Below, piece by piece: positions 10,186-22,080 of a stretch of DNA of 64,000 nucleotides (positions are counted from its first letter, which is position 1; every line of letters starts with the position of its first letter). Location: contig NZ_FTMQ01000008.1 of the NCBI RefSeq assembly GCF_900156055.1, positions 62,001 to 126,000 of the forward strand, given 5' to 3'. The stretch comes from Rhizobium sp. RU33A. GTDB lineage: Bacteria; Pseudomonadota; Alphaproteobacteria; Rhizobiales; Rhizobiaceae. Below the pieces are notes generated by a model that saw only the letters and a program-made list of their open reading frames with translations, was not told the DNA's origin and searched no databases. The position numbers were made by a program, and so were the translations under genes.

Positions 10186-11931
10186 ATGACCATCAAGCTG
10201 CAGAAGCCAGATATTACTGAGCTGAAGCCCCGCATCACCGTCTTCGGTGTCGGTGGCGGTGGCGGCAACGCCGTCAACAACATGATCACCGCTGGTCTGC
10301 AGGGCGTCGATTTCGTCGTCGCCAACACGGATGCCCAGGCGCTGACCATGACCAAGGCCGAGCGCATCATCCAGCTCGGCGTCAACGTCACAGAGGGTCT
10401 CGGCGCCGGTTCGCAGCCGGAAGTCGGTCGCGCTGCCGCTGAAGAATGCATCGACGAGATCATCGACCATCTCAATGGTACGCATATGTGTTTCGTCACC
10501 GCCGGCATGGGCGGTGGTACCGGCACCGGTGCTGCTCCCGTGGTCGCACAGGCCGCCCGCAACAAGGGCATCCTGACCGTCGGCGTCGTCACCAAGCCGT
10601 TCCACTTCGAAGGCGCGCGCCGCATGCGGCTTGCCGAATCCGGCATCGAGGAACTGCAGAAGTCGGTCGATACGCTGATCGTCATCCCGAACCAGAACCT
10701 GTTCCGCATCGCGAACGACCGCACGACCTTTGCCGACGCCTTCGCGATGGCCGACCAGGTTCTGTATTCCGGCGTTGCCTGCATCACCGACCTGATGGTC
10801 AAGGAAGGCCTGATCAACCTCGACTTCGCGGACGTTCGCTCCGTGATGCGCGAAATGGGTCGCGCCATGATGGGCACCGGCGAGGCATCCGGCGAAGGCC
10901 GCGCAATGCAGGCTGCCGAAGCCGCCATTGCCAACCCGCTGCTCGACGAAACCTCGATGAAGGGCGCTCAGGGTCTTCTGATCTCCATCACCGGCGGTCG
11001 TGACCTGACCCTGTTCGAAGTCGATGAAGCCGCGACCCGTATTCGCGAAGAAGTCGATCCGGACGCCAACATCATCCTGGGCGCCACCTTCGACGAAGCG
11101 CTCGAAGGCATTATCCGCGTGTCTGTCGTTGCCACAGGCATCGACCGTGCAGCACTTGCCTCCAAGGGCTTCGAAGCCGCTCCGCTGGCAAAGCCCGCTA
11201 TGCGTCCCTCCGCGGCCGTTGCTCCGGCACCGGCCGCATATCAGCCTGCAATGACGCAGGCCCCCAAGCCGACCATGGATCCGGTCGCAGACACCATCCG
11301 TTCGGCTGAAGCCGCCATGGAACGCGAACTCGAAATCGCAACCGCCCGCCAGCCGCTGAGCCAGCCCCAGGCCGCTCCGCAGCAGGAATTCCGTCCGGCA
11401 AGCCGTCTGTTCGCTTCGCCGGCTCCGGAAGCAGCTCCGGCTCCGCAGATGATGCAGCCGGTCGCGCCTGCACCGATCATGAGCCAGCCGGCTCCGGTGA
11501 TGCAGCAGCCCGCTCCTGTGATGCAGGCGCCGGTCGCTCCGGCACCTGTCATGGCCGAGCAGCGCATGGCGCCTGAGCCCGTCCGCATGCCGAAGGTGGA
11601 AGATTTCCCGCCGGTGCTGCGCGCCGAGATCGACCACCGCGCCCAGCCGGCAGCGCCCGCTGCCCAGGACGAGCGCGGCCCGATGGGTCTCTTGAAGCGA
11701 ATCACCAATTCGCTCGGTCGCCAGGCTGACGAAGAGACCGTCATGGGTGACATGACCGGTTCGGCTCCGGCCGCTCCATCGCAGCAGCGCCGTCCGTTGT
11801 CTGCCGAGGCCAGCCTCTACGCTCCGCGTCGTGGCCAGCTCGACGATCACGGCCGCGCCACGCCGGCCCGTGCCACAAGCGAAGACGATCAGCTTGAAAT
11901 CCCTGCCTTCCTGCGTCGCCAGACGAGCTAA
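10186..11931 (+). CDS. ftsZ: Cell division GTPase FtsZ, long-linker form
   Basis: Tubulin-like GTPase that forms the Z-ring. I start at the ATG at 10186 ([14 protein letters not shown]); an in-frame ATG at 10141 would add 15 atypical residues. GTP-binding motifs are [13 protein letters not shown] near the N-terminus and the tubulin signature [14 protein letters not shown]; the synergy loop is [11 protein letters not shown]. After about residue 330 comes a linker of some 230 residues rich in Ala, Pro, Met and Gln, ending in the conserved tail [15 protein letters not shown] that binds FtsA. The 581-residue length fits rhizobial FtsZ rather than the ~390-residue enteric form. A terminator follows. 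Confidence 0.97.
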   Translation: MTIKLQKPDITELKPRITVFGVGGGGGNAVNNMITAGLQGVDFVVANTDAQALTMTKAERIIQLGVNVTEGLGAGSQPEVGRAAAEECIDEIIDHLNGTHMCFVTAGMGGGTGTGAAPVVAQAARNKGILTVGVVTKPFHFEGARRMRLAESGIEELQKSVDTLIVIPNQNLFRIANDRTTFADAFAMADQVLYSGVACITDLMVKEGLINLDFADVRSVMREMGRAMMGTGEASGEGRAMQAAEAAIANPLLDETSMKGAQGLLISITGGRDLTLFEVDEAATRIREEVDPDANIILGATFDEALEGIIRVSVVATGIDRAALASKGFEAAPLAKPAMRPSAAVAPAPAAYQPAMTQAPKPTMDPVADTIRSAEAAMERELEIATARQPLSQPQAAPQQEFRPASRLFASPAPEAAPAPQMMQPVAPAPIMSQPAPVMQQPAPVMQAPVAPAPVMAEQRMAPEPVRMPKVEDFPPVLRAEIDHRAQPAAPAAQDERGPMGLLKRITNSLGRQADEETVMGDMTGSAPAAPSQQRRPLSAEASLYAPRRGQLDDHGRATPARATSEDDQLEIPAFLRRQTS

Positions 11932-11956
11932 GGGAAGTCGAGACTCAGTTTGAGAG

Positions 11957-11985
11957 ACCCGGGTCGAGAGGCCCGGGTTTCTTTC
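11957..11985 (+). terminator. Rho-independent terminator after ftsZ
   Basis: Inverted repeat ACCCGGG (11957-11963) and CCCGGGT (11972-11978), loop of eight bases, followed directly by TTCTTTCGTTTC. It separates the dcw transcript from lpxC. Confidence 0.8.
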
Positions 11986-12192
11986 GTTTCACGCTCCGTT
12001 ACGAGGCGCCGAATTCTTGAGGATAATCAAGGATCTGGCTTCGTTACAAAGCGAAAGAATCAGTGATTTGGCTCACGTCCTGGTCAGACGTATGTATGTG
12101 ATCGAACACAGGGCCCATCAGCCCTTGGACAAGAGATTGCGACGGCAAGCAAACGATCCACCGCCTCGTCGCTTCATTTTAAGGCTATCGGA

Positions 12193-13149
12193 ATGGCAAT
12201 TGCTTTGCTCGGATTTCAAACCACGATCGCAGCGCCCCTGACGCTGACGGGTATCGGGGTTCATTCCGGCCGCGAGGTCTCCATCACCCTCCAGCCGGCG
12301 GAAGCCGGGACAGGTATCGTGTTCGTGCGCCAGCACGACGACGGTTCGACCAGCGAGTATCGTGCGGTTTCTGCACATGTCGGCAATACTGACCTCTGCA
12401 CCGTGCTCGGCACCAATCCGGCGCGCTCCGTTGCCACCATCGAACATGTTATGGCCGCATTTTATGCGCTCGGTCTCGACAACGTCGTCGTCGAAGTCGA
12501 CGGCGCCGAAATGCCGATCATGGACGGCAGCTCGGAAGTCTTCATCGATGCGATCGAACAGGTCGGCATCACCAATCTCGGCGTCAAGCGCCGTTACATT
12601 CGCGTCACCAAGCCGGTTCGCATCGAGGCCGGTGCGTCATGGTCCGAGTTCCGCCCCTATGACGGCACGCGCTTCGAGGTCGAAATCGACTTCGACAGCA
12701 AGCTGATCGGCCGGCAGACGTGGGAAGGCGACCTGACGGCTGAAACCTTCAAGGCCGAGTTGTCGCGCGCGCGCACCTTTGGCTTCATGCGTGATGTCGA
12801 GCGCCTCTGGGCTGCCGGTTTCGCTCTTGGCTCCTCGCTCGAGAATTCCGTCGTCATCTCGGACGACGATACCGTGATCAATGTTGAGGGGCTGCGCTAC
12901 GACAAGGACGAGTTCGTTCGTCACAAGACGCTCGATGCCGTGGGTGACCTCGCTCTCGCGGGTGCCCAGTTCATCGGCTGCTACCGCTCCTATCGCGGCG
13001 GTCACAAGATGAATGCGAATGCGCTGAAGGCGCTGCTCAGCGACCCGACCGCCTATGAGGTCGTCGAAGCGCCGAGCCGCAGCCACCAGGTCCGCGCCCG
13101 GGAATTCGTTCCGGTTCAGGTTTCGGAATTTGCGCCCTGGTCGGCGTAA
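12193..13149 (+). CDS. lpxC: UDP-3-O-acyl-N-acetylglucosamine deacetylase
   Basis: Zinc enzyme for the committed step of lipid A synthesis in the cytoplasm. The 318 residues contain the zinc-ligand regions EHVMAAFYALGLDN (about residue 82) and RHKTLDAVGDLALAG (His and Asp), and the catalytic-histidine region RGGHKMN. The gene lies between two terminators, after a 207-base leader in which I see no convincing promoter boxes, so it is probably transcribed alone. LpxC next to ftsZ is the usual arrangement in proteobacteria. Confidence 0.97.
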   Translation: MAIALLGFQTTIAAPLTLTGIGVHSGREVSITLQPAEAGTGIVFVRQHDDGSTSEYRAVSAHVGNTDLCTVLGTNPARSVATIEHVMAAFYALGLDNVVVEVDGAEMPIMDGSSEVFIDAIEQVGITNLGVKRRYIRVTKPVRIEAGASWSEFRPYDGTRFEVEIDFDSKLIGRQTWEGDLTAETFKAELSRARTFGFMRDVERLWAAGFALGSSLENSVVISDDDTVINVEGLRYDKDEFVRHKTLDAVGDLALAGAQFIGCYRSYRGGHKMNANALKALLSDPTAYEVVEAPSRSHQVRAREFVPVQVSEFAPWSA

Positions 13150-13176
13150 GTACAAGACAGATCAGGTAAAGTTCAG

Positions 13177-13208
13177 CGCCGGCTTCCTAAAGAAGGCCGG
13201 CGTTTTGC
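13177..13208 (+). terminator. Rho-independent terminator after lpxC
   Basis: Arms CGCCGGC (13177-13183) and GCCGGCG (13196-13202), extended by two A-T pairs, are followed by TTTTG. It lies 28 bases after the lpxC stop. Confidence 0.8.
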
Positions 13209-13368
13209 TGAGCAGAAAAGGATGAGGGCAGAATGGCACTTTCTGGGTGCCCTGCCACAAAAATGCGTTAAAGTCACATCACTGCGTTGCCCTAGTGCCG
13301 CTTTTGTGGCTAGAAACGCCAGTTGAAGGCGACGGTTTTCAAGCGGCGCTGCAATCGGGATCTTTCGA

Positions 13369-14235
13369 ATGAATCAAGTGGGATCGGTCGTTGTGAAAAA
13401 TGCCGTGCGTATTGCGGGCCTGAGCGTCATGTTGTCTTTCGGCGCCGTGCTCGCGGGATGCCAGAGCGACCCTGATATCGACATCAGCAAGCTCGCCGCC
13501 GAGACCGAGCCGCCGGAAGTGCTCTACAATCAGGGCCTTGCCAATATCAAGGCCGGCAACATGGCTGAGGCGTCCCGCAAGTTCGATGCGGTCGATGCGC
13601 AGAACCCGTTCTCCGAATGGTCGCGCAAGGCGCTCGTGATGAGCACCTTCACGAAGTATCGTCTCGGCCGACATGCCGATGCGATCGCGACCGGCAATCG
13701 CTACCTGAGCCTCTATCCGAAGTCCGAGGATGCGGCTTACGCGCAATATCTCGTCGGTCTGGCCTACTGGAAGCAGATTTCGAGCGTCACGCAGGATCAG
13801 CGGAACTCGATCAAGACGATCGAAGCGATGGAGCGCGTCGTCAACGACTTCCCCGATTCGGAATATGTCGACGACGCACAGGCGAAGATCCGCTTCGCGC
13901 GTGACCAGCTTGCTGGCAAGGAAATGCAGGTCGGACGCTACTATCTGGAGCGGAAGGAATATCTCGCGGCCGTCTCGCGCTTCCGCGTCGTCGTCGAGCA
14001 GTATCCGAACACCAACCAGATCGAAGAAGCTCTGGCCCGTCTGGTCGAGTCCTACTATGCCATGGGCGTGGTGTCGGAGGCTCAGGCTGCGGCGGCGGTG
14101 CTCGGACACAATTATCCGGACAGCCAATGGTATGCCGACAGCTATGCGCTGTTGCAGAGGGGCGGTCTCGAACCGCGTGAGAATTCCGGTTCGTGGATCA
14201 CCCGCGCCGGTCGCAGGCTGCTGATCGGGACCTGA
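13369..14235 (+). CDS. bamD: Outer-membrane assembly lipoprotein BamD (ComL)
   Basis: Component of the BAM complex that inserts beta-barrel proteins into the outer membrane. The 288-residue precursor has a signal sequence ending in the lipobox LAGC, with cysteine near residue 32, followed by tetratricopeptide-like repeats ([19 protein letters not shown] and later units). An in-frame GTG at 13393 would give a shorter signal peptide. The ATG is kept because GGGA lies upstream. It sits between lpxC and recN as in other rhizobia. Confidence 0.93.
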   Translation: MNQVGSVVVKNAVRIAGLSVMLSFGAVLAGCQSDPDIDISKLAAETEPPEVLYNQGLANIKAGNMAEASRKFDAVDAQNPFSEWSRKALVMSTFTKYRLGRHADAIATGNRYLSLYPKSEDAAYAQYLVGLAYWKQISSVTQDQRNSIKTIEAMERVVNDFPDSEYVDDAQAKIRFARDQLAGKEMQVGRYYLERKEYLAAVSRFRVVVEQYPNTNQIEEALARLVESYYAMGVVSEAQAAAAVLGHNYPDSQWYADSYALLQRGGLEPRENSGSWITRAGRRLLIGT

Positions 14236-14268
14236 CGGTCTTAAGTCACGAAGTGAGAAACTGAGCCT

Positions 14269-15942
14269 ATGCTGGTCCAGCTGTCGATCCGCGATATCGT
14301 TCTGATCGAGCGGCTGGATCTTGCCTTCGAGACCGGTCTATCCGTGCTGACAGGTGAAACCGGAGCCGGCAAATCCATTCTTCTCGACAGCCTCTCGCTG
14401 GCCCTTGGGGGCCGCGGCGACGGCTCGCTCGTGCGCCATGGCGAGGACAAGGGGCAGGTCACTGCCGTCTTCGATGTCGGCGGCAGTCATCCAGCCCGCA
14501 CGCTGTTGAAGGGCAATGGCGTCGATGACGACGGCGACCTCATCTTCCGACGCGTCCAATCCGCCGATGGCCGTACCCGTGCCTATATCAATGATCAGCC
14601 TGTCAGCGTGCAGTTGATGCGCCAGGTCGGCCAGTTGCTGGTCGAGATCCATGGCCAGCATGACGACCGCGCGCTGATCGACACGAATGCCCACCGTATG
14701 CTGCTCGACGCCTTTGCCGGGCTGACCGACGAGGCGCTGGATCTCGGGGAAAGCTATCGCCGCTGGCGGGAGGCCGAGCGGGCCTACAAGACCCACAAGG
14801 CGAAGGTCGAGGCGGCTGCACGCGAAGCCGACTATCTGCGGGCCTCCGTCGAGGAGCTGGAGGGTCTCTCGCCGCTTGATGGCGAGGAGGAGGACCTTGC
14901 TGAACGACGCTCCGCAATGCAGAAATCCGAACGTATCGCCGGCGATATTGCCGAGGCCTCCGAATTTCTCAATGGCAATGCTTCGCCCGTGCCGCATATC
15001 GCATCCCTGATGCGCCGACTGGAACGCAAGAGCCATGAGGCTCCCGGACTGCTGGAAGAGACCGTGCAACTGCTTGGCACGGCTCTGGACACGCTGTCAG
15101 CCGCTCAGATGGAAGTGGAAGCTGCCTTGCGCCGCACGGAATTCGATCCGCGCGAACTGGAGCGGGTTGAAGAGCGTCTGTTTGCGCTTCGCGCTGCCGG
15201 CCGGAAGTATTCGGTCGCCGTGGCAGATCTCCCGGCGCTTGCCGAAAAGATGGTGGCTGATCTCGCCGATCTCGATGCCGGCGAAGAGCGGCTTGGCCAG
15301 TTGGAAGCAGCCGTAAGCGAGACCAGGGCGCATTACGATCATCTGGCACTGCAGCTGTCCGGTAAACGGCAGAACGCCGCCCAGGCGCTCGCCGATGCCG
15401 TCATGCAGGAACTGCCGGCGTTGAAGCTTGAGCGCGCGCGTTTCATGGTCGAGGTCTCAGCCGACGCCGACAACGCGACCGCCGACGGTATCGACACGGT
15501 CGAATTCCACGTTCAGACCAACCCCGGCACGCGGCCCGGCCCGATCATGAAGGTGGCCTCGGGCGGTGAGCTGTCGCGCTTTCTGCTCGCGCTCAAGGTG
15601 GCGCTTGCCGATCGCGGTTCGGCGCCCACGCTTGTCTTCGACGAGATCGACACCGGGGTCGGCGGTGCGGTTGCCGATGCCATCGGCCAGCGGCTGAAGC
15701 GCCTGTCTGCCAAGGTTCAGGTTCTGTCCGTCACCCATGCGCCGCAGGTTGCGGCTCGCGCGTCGGCGCACTTCCTGATCTCTAAGGGACCGACCGGCGA
15801 TGCGGGGGACAAGATCGCGACCCGGGTTGCCATCATGGAGCCGGAGCATCGCAAGGAAGAGATCGCGCGCATGCTTGCCGGCGCATCCGTCACCGACGAG
15901 GCGCGGGCGGCAGCCGCCAAGCTGCTTGCCGCCGGCGAGTGA
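14269..15942 (+). CDS. recN: DNA repair protein RecN (SMC-like ATPase)
   Basis: Cytoplasmic SMC-family ATPase that acts in double-strand break repair. The 557 residues show the split ATPase: Walker A in GETGAGKSILLDSL (about residue 29) at the N-terminus, and signature SGGELSRFLLALK plus Walker B VFDEIDTGVGG near the C-terminus. The middle is a charged coiled-coil region. It follows bamD in the same direction with a 33-base gap. A TGA at 15940 ends it before the divergent spacer to the phospholipase D-type gene. Confidence 0.97.
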   Translation: MLVQLSIRDIVLIERLDLAFETGLSVLTGETGAGKSILLDSLSLALGGRGDGSLVRHGEDKGQVTAVFDVGGSHPARTLLKGNGVDDDGDLIFRRVQSADGRTRAYINDQPVSVQLMRQVGQLLVEIHGQHDDRALIDTNAHRMLLDAFAGLTDEALDLGESYRRWREAERAYKTHKAKVEAAAREADYLRASVEELEGLSPLDGEEEDLAERRSAMQKSERIAGDIAEASEFLNGNASPVPHIASLMRRLERKSHEAPGLLEETVQLLGTALDTLSAAQMEVEAALRRTEFDPRELERVEERLFALRAAGRKYSVAVADLPALAEKMVADLADLDAGEERLGQLEAAVSETRAHYDHLALQLSGKRQNAAQALADAVMQELPALKLERARFMVEVSADADNATADGIDTVEFHVQTNPGTRPGPIMKVASGGELSRFLLALKVALADRGSAPTLVFDEIDTGVGGAVADAIGQRLKRLSAKVQVLSVTHAPQVAARASAHFLISKGPTGDAGDKIATRVAIMEPEHRKEEIARMLAGASVTDEARAAAAKLLAAGE

Positions 15943-16000
15943 GCCACATCCATCCGGCTGTGGTTGCCTTCCACCCTGAAACCTGTTTCGTTGCCGCATC

Positions 16001-17449
16001 ATGATGGACCTGATCCAGATCTACTGGGCCGAAACCCTTGCCGTTCTGTCCGTCGTTTTCGGCACGGTGGCGGCCACCCATGCGGCGATGACGAAACGCG
16101 AGGTGCGCTCGGCGCTCGGCTGGGTCGGCATCATCATCCTGTCGCCGCTGGTGGGCGCAATGATCTACGCGGTGGCGGGGATCAACCGTATCCGGCGCGC
16201 AACGCTCATCTCCAGACGCGCGCTCGAACTCGACGAGATCTGGCGCAGCCTCTCGCTCTACAGCGTCGACCGCGAAACCGTGGCCGGCCAGTTCGGCGAC
16301 CGATTCGGACCGATGAAACTGCTCGGTGACAGGGTAACCCGGCATCCTCTGTCGTCGGGCAACCATATCGCGATGCTCTCGACCGGCGATGAGACCTTCG
16401 ATGCCATGTGCCAGGCAATCGAAGCTGCGCAACACAGCGTCATCCTTGAAACCTACATCTTCGATCGCGATGTCGTCGGCCGACGCGTGGCCGACTGCCT
16501 GATCGCCGCGCATCAGCGCGGTGTCGCCGTCCGTGTGATCGTTGATGCCGTCGGTGCGCGTTACAGCGTCCCCAGCATTATCGGCTATCTCGAAGAGGGG
16601 GGCGTTCCCGCCGCCGTCTTCAACGGGCAGGTCATCATGGGGTTGCGGCTGCCTTACGCCAATCTGCGCACGCACCGGAAAATTCTGGTTACGGACGGGA
16701 CCACCGCCTTTGTCGGCGGCATGAATATCCGTGCGGGCTTCACCGGGCCGGATGGCGCGCGCGACACCCATTTTCGGGTGACCGGACCTGTTGTCGCCGA
16801 CATTCTGGCTGTTGCCGCCGAAGACTGGCACTTCGAGACCGGTGAAGTGCTGCTGGGGCCGGAATGGGGCGTCCGGCTCGATGACGCGGTGCCGGGAGCA
16901 GGGACCGCTGTCCGGGCGGTGGTGTCCGGCCCTGACACGCATATCGAGACGAATCATCGGCTTCTGCTCGGCGCTTTTTCCGTCGCCGAACGGTCAATCC
17001 GGATCGTCTCTCCATACTTTCTGCCCGATACGACCTTTATTGCGGCACTGAACACGGCAGCCCGTCGGGGCGTTCAGGTGGACGTGATCGTGCCCTCGCA
17101 GAACAATCTGGCGATCGTCGCGCGTGCAATGATGGGGCAGTTCGACCAGATCCTCCGCGAAGGGTGTCGGGTGCATCTGGCGGACGGTCCATTCGATCAT
17201 TCGAAGCTGATGGTCATTGACCGGCAATGGTGTTTCATTGGCTCGTCCAATCTCGACTCGCGTTCGCTGCGACTGAATTTCGAGATCGATCTCGAGGTCT
17301 ATGATCGGGACCTTGCCGCGCAGATCGAAGACCGGATCGATCGCAGCCTGTCCAGCGCCGGGCAGGTCACCCTTGATACCCTCCGCGCACGATCTCTGCC
17401 CAATCGGATGATTGATCGCTTGTTCTGGCTGGGATCGCCCTATCTTTGA
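16001..17449 (+). CDS. cls: Cardiolipin synthase (phospholipase D superfamily)
   Basis: Inner-membrane enzyme predicted to condense two phosphatidylglycerols into cardiolipin and glycerol. The 482-residue protein begins with two hydrophobic segments (about residues 8-60). It has two HKD motifs: HRKILVTDG near residue 225 and HSKLMVIDRQ near residue 400, each with the HxKx4D pattern, followed by GGMN and GSSNLDSRS. This two-HKD, two-helix layout is that of ClsA-type enzymes. The next gene begins 16 bases downstream. Confidence 0.93.
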   Translation: MMDLIQIYWAETLAVLSVVFGTVAATHAAMTKREVRSALGWVGIIILSPLVGAMIYAVAGINRIRRATLISRRALELDEIWRSLSLYSVDRETVAGQFGDRFGPMKLLGDRVTRHPLSSGNHIAMLSTGDETFDAMCQAIEAAQHSVILETYIFDRDVVGRRVADCLIAAHQRGVAVRVIVDAVGARYSVPSIIGYLEEGGVPAAVFNGQVIMGLRLPYANLRTHRKILVTDGTTAFVGGMNIRAGFTGPDGARDTHFRVTGPVVADILAVAAEDWHFETGEVLLGPEWGVRLDDAVPGAGTAVRAVVSGPDTHIETNHRLLLGAFSVAERSIRIVSPYFLPDTTFIAALNTAARRGVQVDVIVPSQNNLAIVARAMMGQFDQILREGCRVHLADGPFDHSKLMVIDRQWCFIGSSNLDSRSLRLNFEIDLEVYDRDLAAQIEDRIDRSLSSAGQVTLDTLRARSLPNRMIDRLFWLGSPYL

Positions 17450-17465
17450 TCGAGGACGGCGTTTT

Positions 17466-18338
17466 GTGCGTGGCCTCAACCGCAACCGGCCCCCGGCCCA
17501 ACCGACGACGGATGCAACAGGTGTGATGAAGAAGACCAAGCCGAGCCTCGCCCGCACGATGGTGACATCCATTCGCAATCGCAGATGGCGTCCAGCGGAG
17601 CGGGTGGTCAAGGCACAGGTCGATGGTGCGCTGACCGTCGCTTCCTACAATGTGCACAAATGCGTCGGCACAGACGGCCGATTTGATCCCGAACGCATCA
17701 TCGACGTTATCAGGGAAATCGGTCCCGACGTGATCGCGCTGCAGGAGGCAGACCAGCGTTTCGGCGAGCGCTCCGGGCTTCTCGATCTCAATCGGCTGCG
17801 GCTGGAGACAGGCCTTCTTCCGGTACCGGTACTCACCGGGCCGAAGTCGCATGGATGGCGGGGCAATGTGCTGCTGTTTCGCGAAGGGATTGTGCGCGAC
17901 GTGCATCAGGTGGCACTGCCCGGTCTTGAGCCGCGGGGCGCCCTGGTGGCCGAAATCGATATTGAAGGCCGGGCTGGGCTGCGGGTGATTGCCGCGCATC
18001 TCGGATTGTTGCGCTGGGCGCGCCGCCAGCAGGCGGATGTCATTCTCGATCTCTTGCAGAACCGCGCCGAGCGGGCCACGCTCTTGATGGGGGATTTCAA
18101 CGAGTGGCGGCTGGGGCCCGGTTCCGCGCTGACACGGCTGGAGCCGGTTTTTGGGCCGTTGCCGCCTCCAATCCCGAGTTTCCCGGCTCGAATGCCGGTT
18201 CTCTCGCTCGATCGGATCATGGCGAACCGGTCCGGTCTGATCGCCGATCTGACGGCCCATGATACACCTCTTGCCCGCCTTGCTTCCGATCATCTGCCGC
18301 TGACGGCACGGCTTGATCTCAGCAAGGTGGAGGAGTGA
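17466..18338 (+). CDS. Endonuclease/exonuclease/phosphatase family hydrolase
   Basis: Predicted metal-dependent phosphodiesterase; the substrate is unknown. Motifs are ASYNVHKCVG (catalytic Asn), VIALQEAD (metal Glu), LMGDFNEW (Asp and Asn) and SDHLPL near the end. I start at the GTG at 17466 because GAGGA lies nine bases before it. The frame is open up to 17412, which would overlap cls, and an ATG at 17526 is also possible. The N-terminal ~40 residues are basic and poorly conserved in appearance. Its placement directly after cls suggests a shared transcript, but not necessarily a lipid substrate. Confidence 0.85.
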   Translation: MRGLNRNRPPAQPTTDATGVMKKTKPSLARTMVTSIRNRRWRPAERVVKAQVDGALTVASYNVHKCVGTDGRFDPERIIDVIREIGPDVIALQEADQRFGERSGLLDLNRLRLETGLLPVPVLTGPKSHGWRGNVLLFREGIVRDVHQVALPGLEPRGALVAEIDIEGRAGLRVIAAHLGLLRWARRQQADVILDLLQNRAERATLLMGDFNEWRLGPGSALTRLEPVFGPLPPPIPSFPARMPVLSLDRIMANRSGLIADLTAHDTPLARLASDHLPLTARLDLSKVEE

Positions 18339-18383
18339 GCGCACGCTCTTTTCATTCGCCGATTTTCCGCTAAACCCGACTGA

Positions 18384-20558
<2,175 letters not shown>

Positions 20559-20560
20559 GG

Positions 20561-21424
20561 TCAGGCTGCCGTAATCGCTGTTTCCGCAAGGTCCAGGCGA
20601 GCGGGTTCCTGCTGATGGGGCGTGCGCGGCAGGTCGCGTTCAAGCACGATCCTGTTGCGGCCGGACGACTTCGCGAGATAAAGCGCCTGATCGGCTGCGG
20701 CGTAGACGGCCGTGAAATCGCGAAGCGGCGTGATGTCGGCCAAGCCGCCGGATATGGTAACGGCGATCGACTGGTGAACGGACTCGACCAGACGATTGGC
20801 AATGGTTCGCCGTAGCTTTTCCGCCATCGCGATGACATCGGCAAACTCGGCATCCCGAAAGAGGATGGCGAACTCTTCTCCGCCGATACGCGCGACGAGA
20901 TGGGCGGGTCCGGTGATTTCGCAGAGCGTTTTTGCAACCGAGACAATCACATCGTCGCCGGCCAGATGGCCATAGCGGTCGTTGATCTGCTTGAAACGGT
21001 CGATGTCCAAGATCAGCAGATGCCCGCGCTCAACCTGAGAGAGATCGTCGATGAAGGCGCGGCGATTGAGAAGGCCGGACAGCATGTCGGTTCGGCTCAA
21101 CTGGCGGAATTCGAGCCTAGTTCTGGCGAGGTGGATGACCGCATAACCCATGTAGAGCGAGCAGAGCATCGTCAGGACGAAGGATACAATCATGGCGATG
21201 CCACAGCCGATTGCCAGATCGCGCAACAACGGGTTGAGCAAGACATCGAAGGCGTGCAGGACAAGCAAGATGCCTGCGACCATGAAGCAGGCGATGATGG
21301 AATTACGGATCGACAGTCTGGTCGCAAAGCGGATCACCGCATCCCAGTTGTCGAATTCTGTCAGCCCAATATCGCGGATGACCCACGCTTCAATCCGTTG
21401 CTTCAACATAGGTTTTGACCACAC
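20561..21424 (-). CDS. Membrane-bound GGDEF diguanylate cyclase
   Basis: Predicted to synthesise c-di-GMP. The 287 residues carry two or three hydrophobic segments in the first ~120 (ACFMVAGILLVLHAF and AMIVSFVLTMLCSLYMGY), then a GGDEF domain starting at LSRTDMLSGLLNRRAF. The signature is GGEEF, preceded by HLVARI. The hinge into the catalytic domain is nearly identical to that of the protein at 5855-6709, so the two look like paralogues. It converges on ligA with a two-base gap. No sensory domain is recognised. Confidence 0.9.
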   Translation of the reverse strand: MWSKPMLKQRIEAWVIRDIGLTEFDNWDAVIRFATRLSIRNSIIACFMVAGILLVLHAFDVLLNPLLRDLAIGCGIAMIVSFVLTMLCSLYMGYAVIHLARTRLEFRQLSRTDMLSGLLNRRAFIDDLSQVERGHLLILDIDRFKQINDRYGHLAGDDVIVSVAKTLCEITGPAHLVARIGGEEFAILFRDAEFADVIAMAEKLRRTIANRLVESVHQSIAVTISGGLADITPLRDFTAVYAAADQALYLAKSSGRNRIVLERDLPRTPHQQEPARLDLAETAITAA

Positions 21425-21658
21425 AGAAAGACTTGAAACGAAAATCGATCAGTCGACGCGAGAGCTTATCTGTCGCCGTCTGCTGTCATGAAATATGGTT
21501 GCTCGCAAACATTGCGACCGCTTTCCCGCAAGGTGCCGAATGCAACCCTGACCGTAAAGAGTTCATTTTCATTTCTACTAGTATTAATCCCCTAAAAATT
21601 AAGGTTCGATGAATCCAAAACCCTGGATTGCATATGGCCGCGTGCCCATCCGATACGT

Positions 21659-22069
21659 TCACGGCTCAGTGAAGCCGGATGGGACAACCTGCAGCTGATG
21701 GAGAGACGGATTGTTGACGAAGAGCAGGCCGCCCCGGGACGTCGAGCCGGCAGCGACGTAGTCGAAGGTCATTCCCGCTTCCTCGATCAGCTCAGGTCCG
21801 TCGAGCAGGGCCGCCGTTATTTCCACCGCAGCGGCCGCCTGATCACCTGAATTGCTTACCTCGATCATGACGCGCCAGCCGGAGGACTGGGGAGCAATGG
21901 CGAGGATCTGGACGGCAAGTTCCGGTGGGCGGTCGTGGCTCGTCATCGCTTCGAATACCATCCAGCCGATCATCGCAACGACAATGGTGGTTGCCGCAAG
22001 GCCGGTGAGCCATTCCACCCAATGCGGGCGGATGGGGTCGGTCGCTTTGCTGGCATTGTCACGGGTCAT
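21659..22069 (-). CDS. TIGR02588 family protein, single membrane segment
   Basis: Function unknown. Family assignment is from recall of the sequence pattern and the partner gene. I start at the ATG at 22069 because GAGGAGG lies just before it; a TTG at 22084 would add five residues. The 136-residue protein has a short cytoplasmic N-terminus, one membrane helix (LTGLAATTIVVAMIGWMVF), and a periplasmic beta-rich domain (VMIEVSNSGDQAAAAVEITA) that resembles a small immunoglobulin-like fold. It follows the TIGR02587-type gene with an 11-base gap. Confidence 0.75.
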   Translation of the reverse strand: MTRDNASKATDPIRPHWVEWLTGLAATTIVVAMIGWMVFEAMTSHDRPPELAVQILAIAPQSSGWRVMIEVSNSGDQAAAAVEITAALLDGPELIEEAGMTFDYVAAGSTSRGGLLFVNNPSLHQLQVVPSGFTEP

Positions 22070-22080
22070 GTCGGGCCTCC

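Noticed and set aside
9964..11850. 628-residue minus-strand frame opposite ftsZ
   Set aside because: It is antisense to a conserved gene with strong codon bias; the repeat-like look comes from the FtsZ linker.
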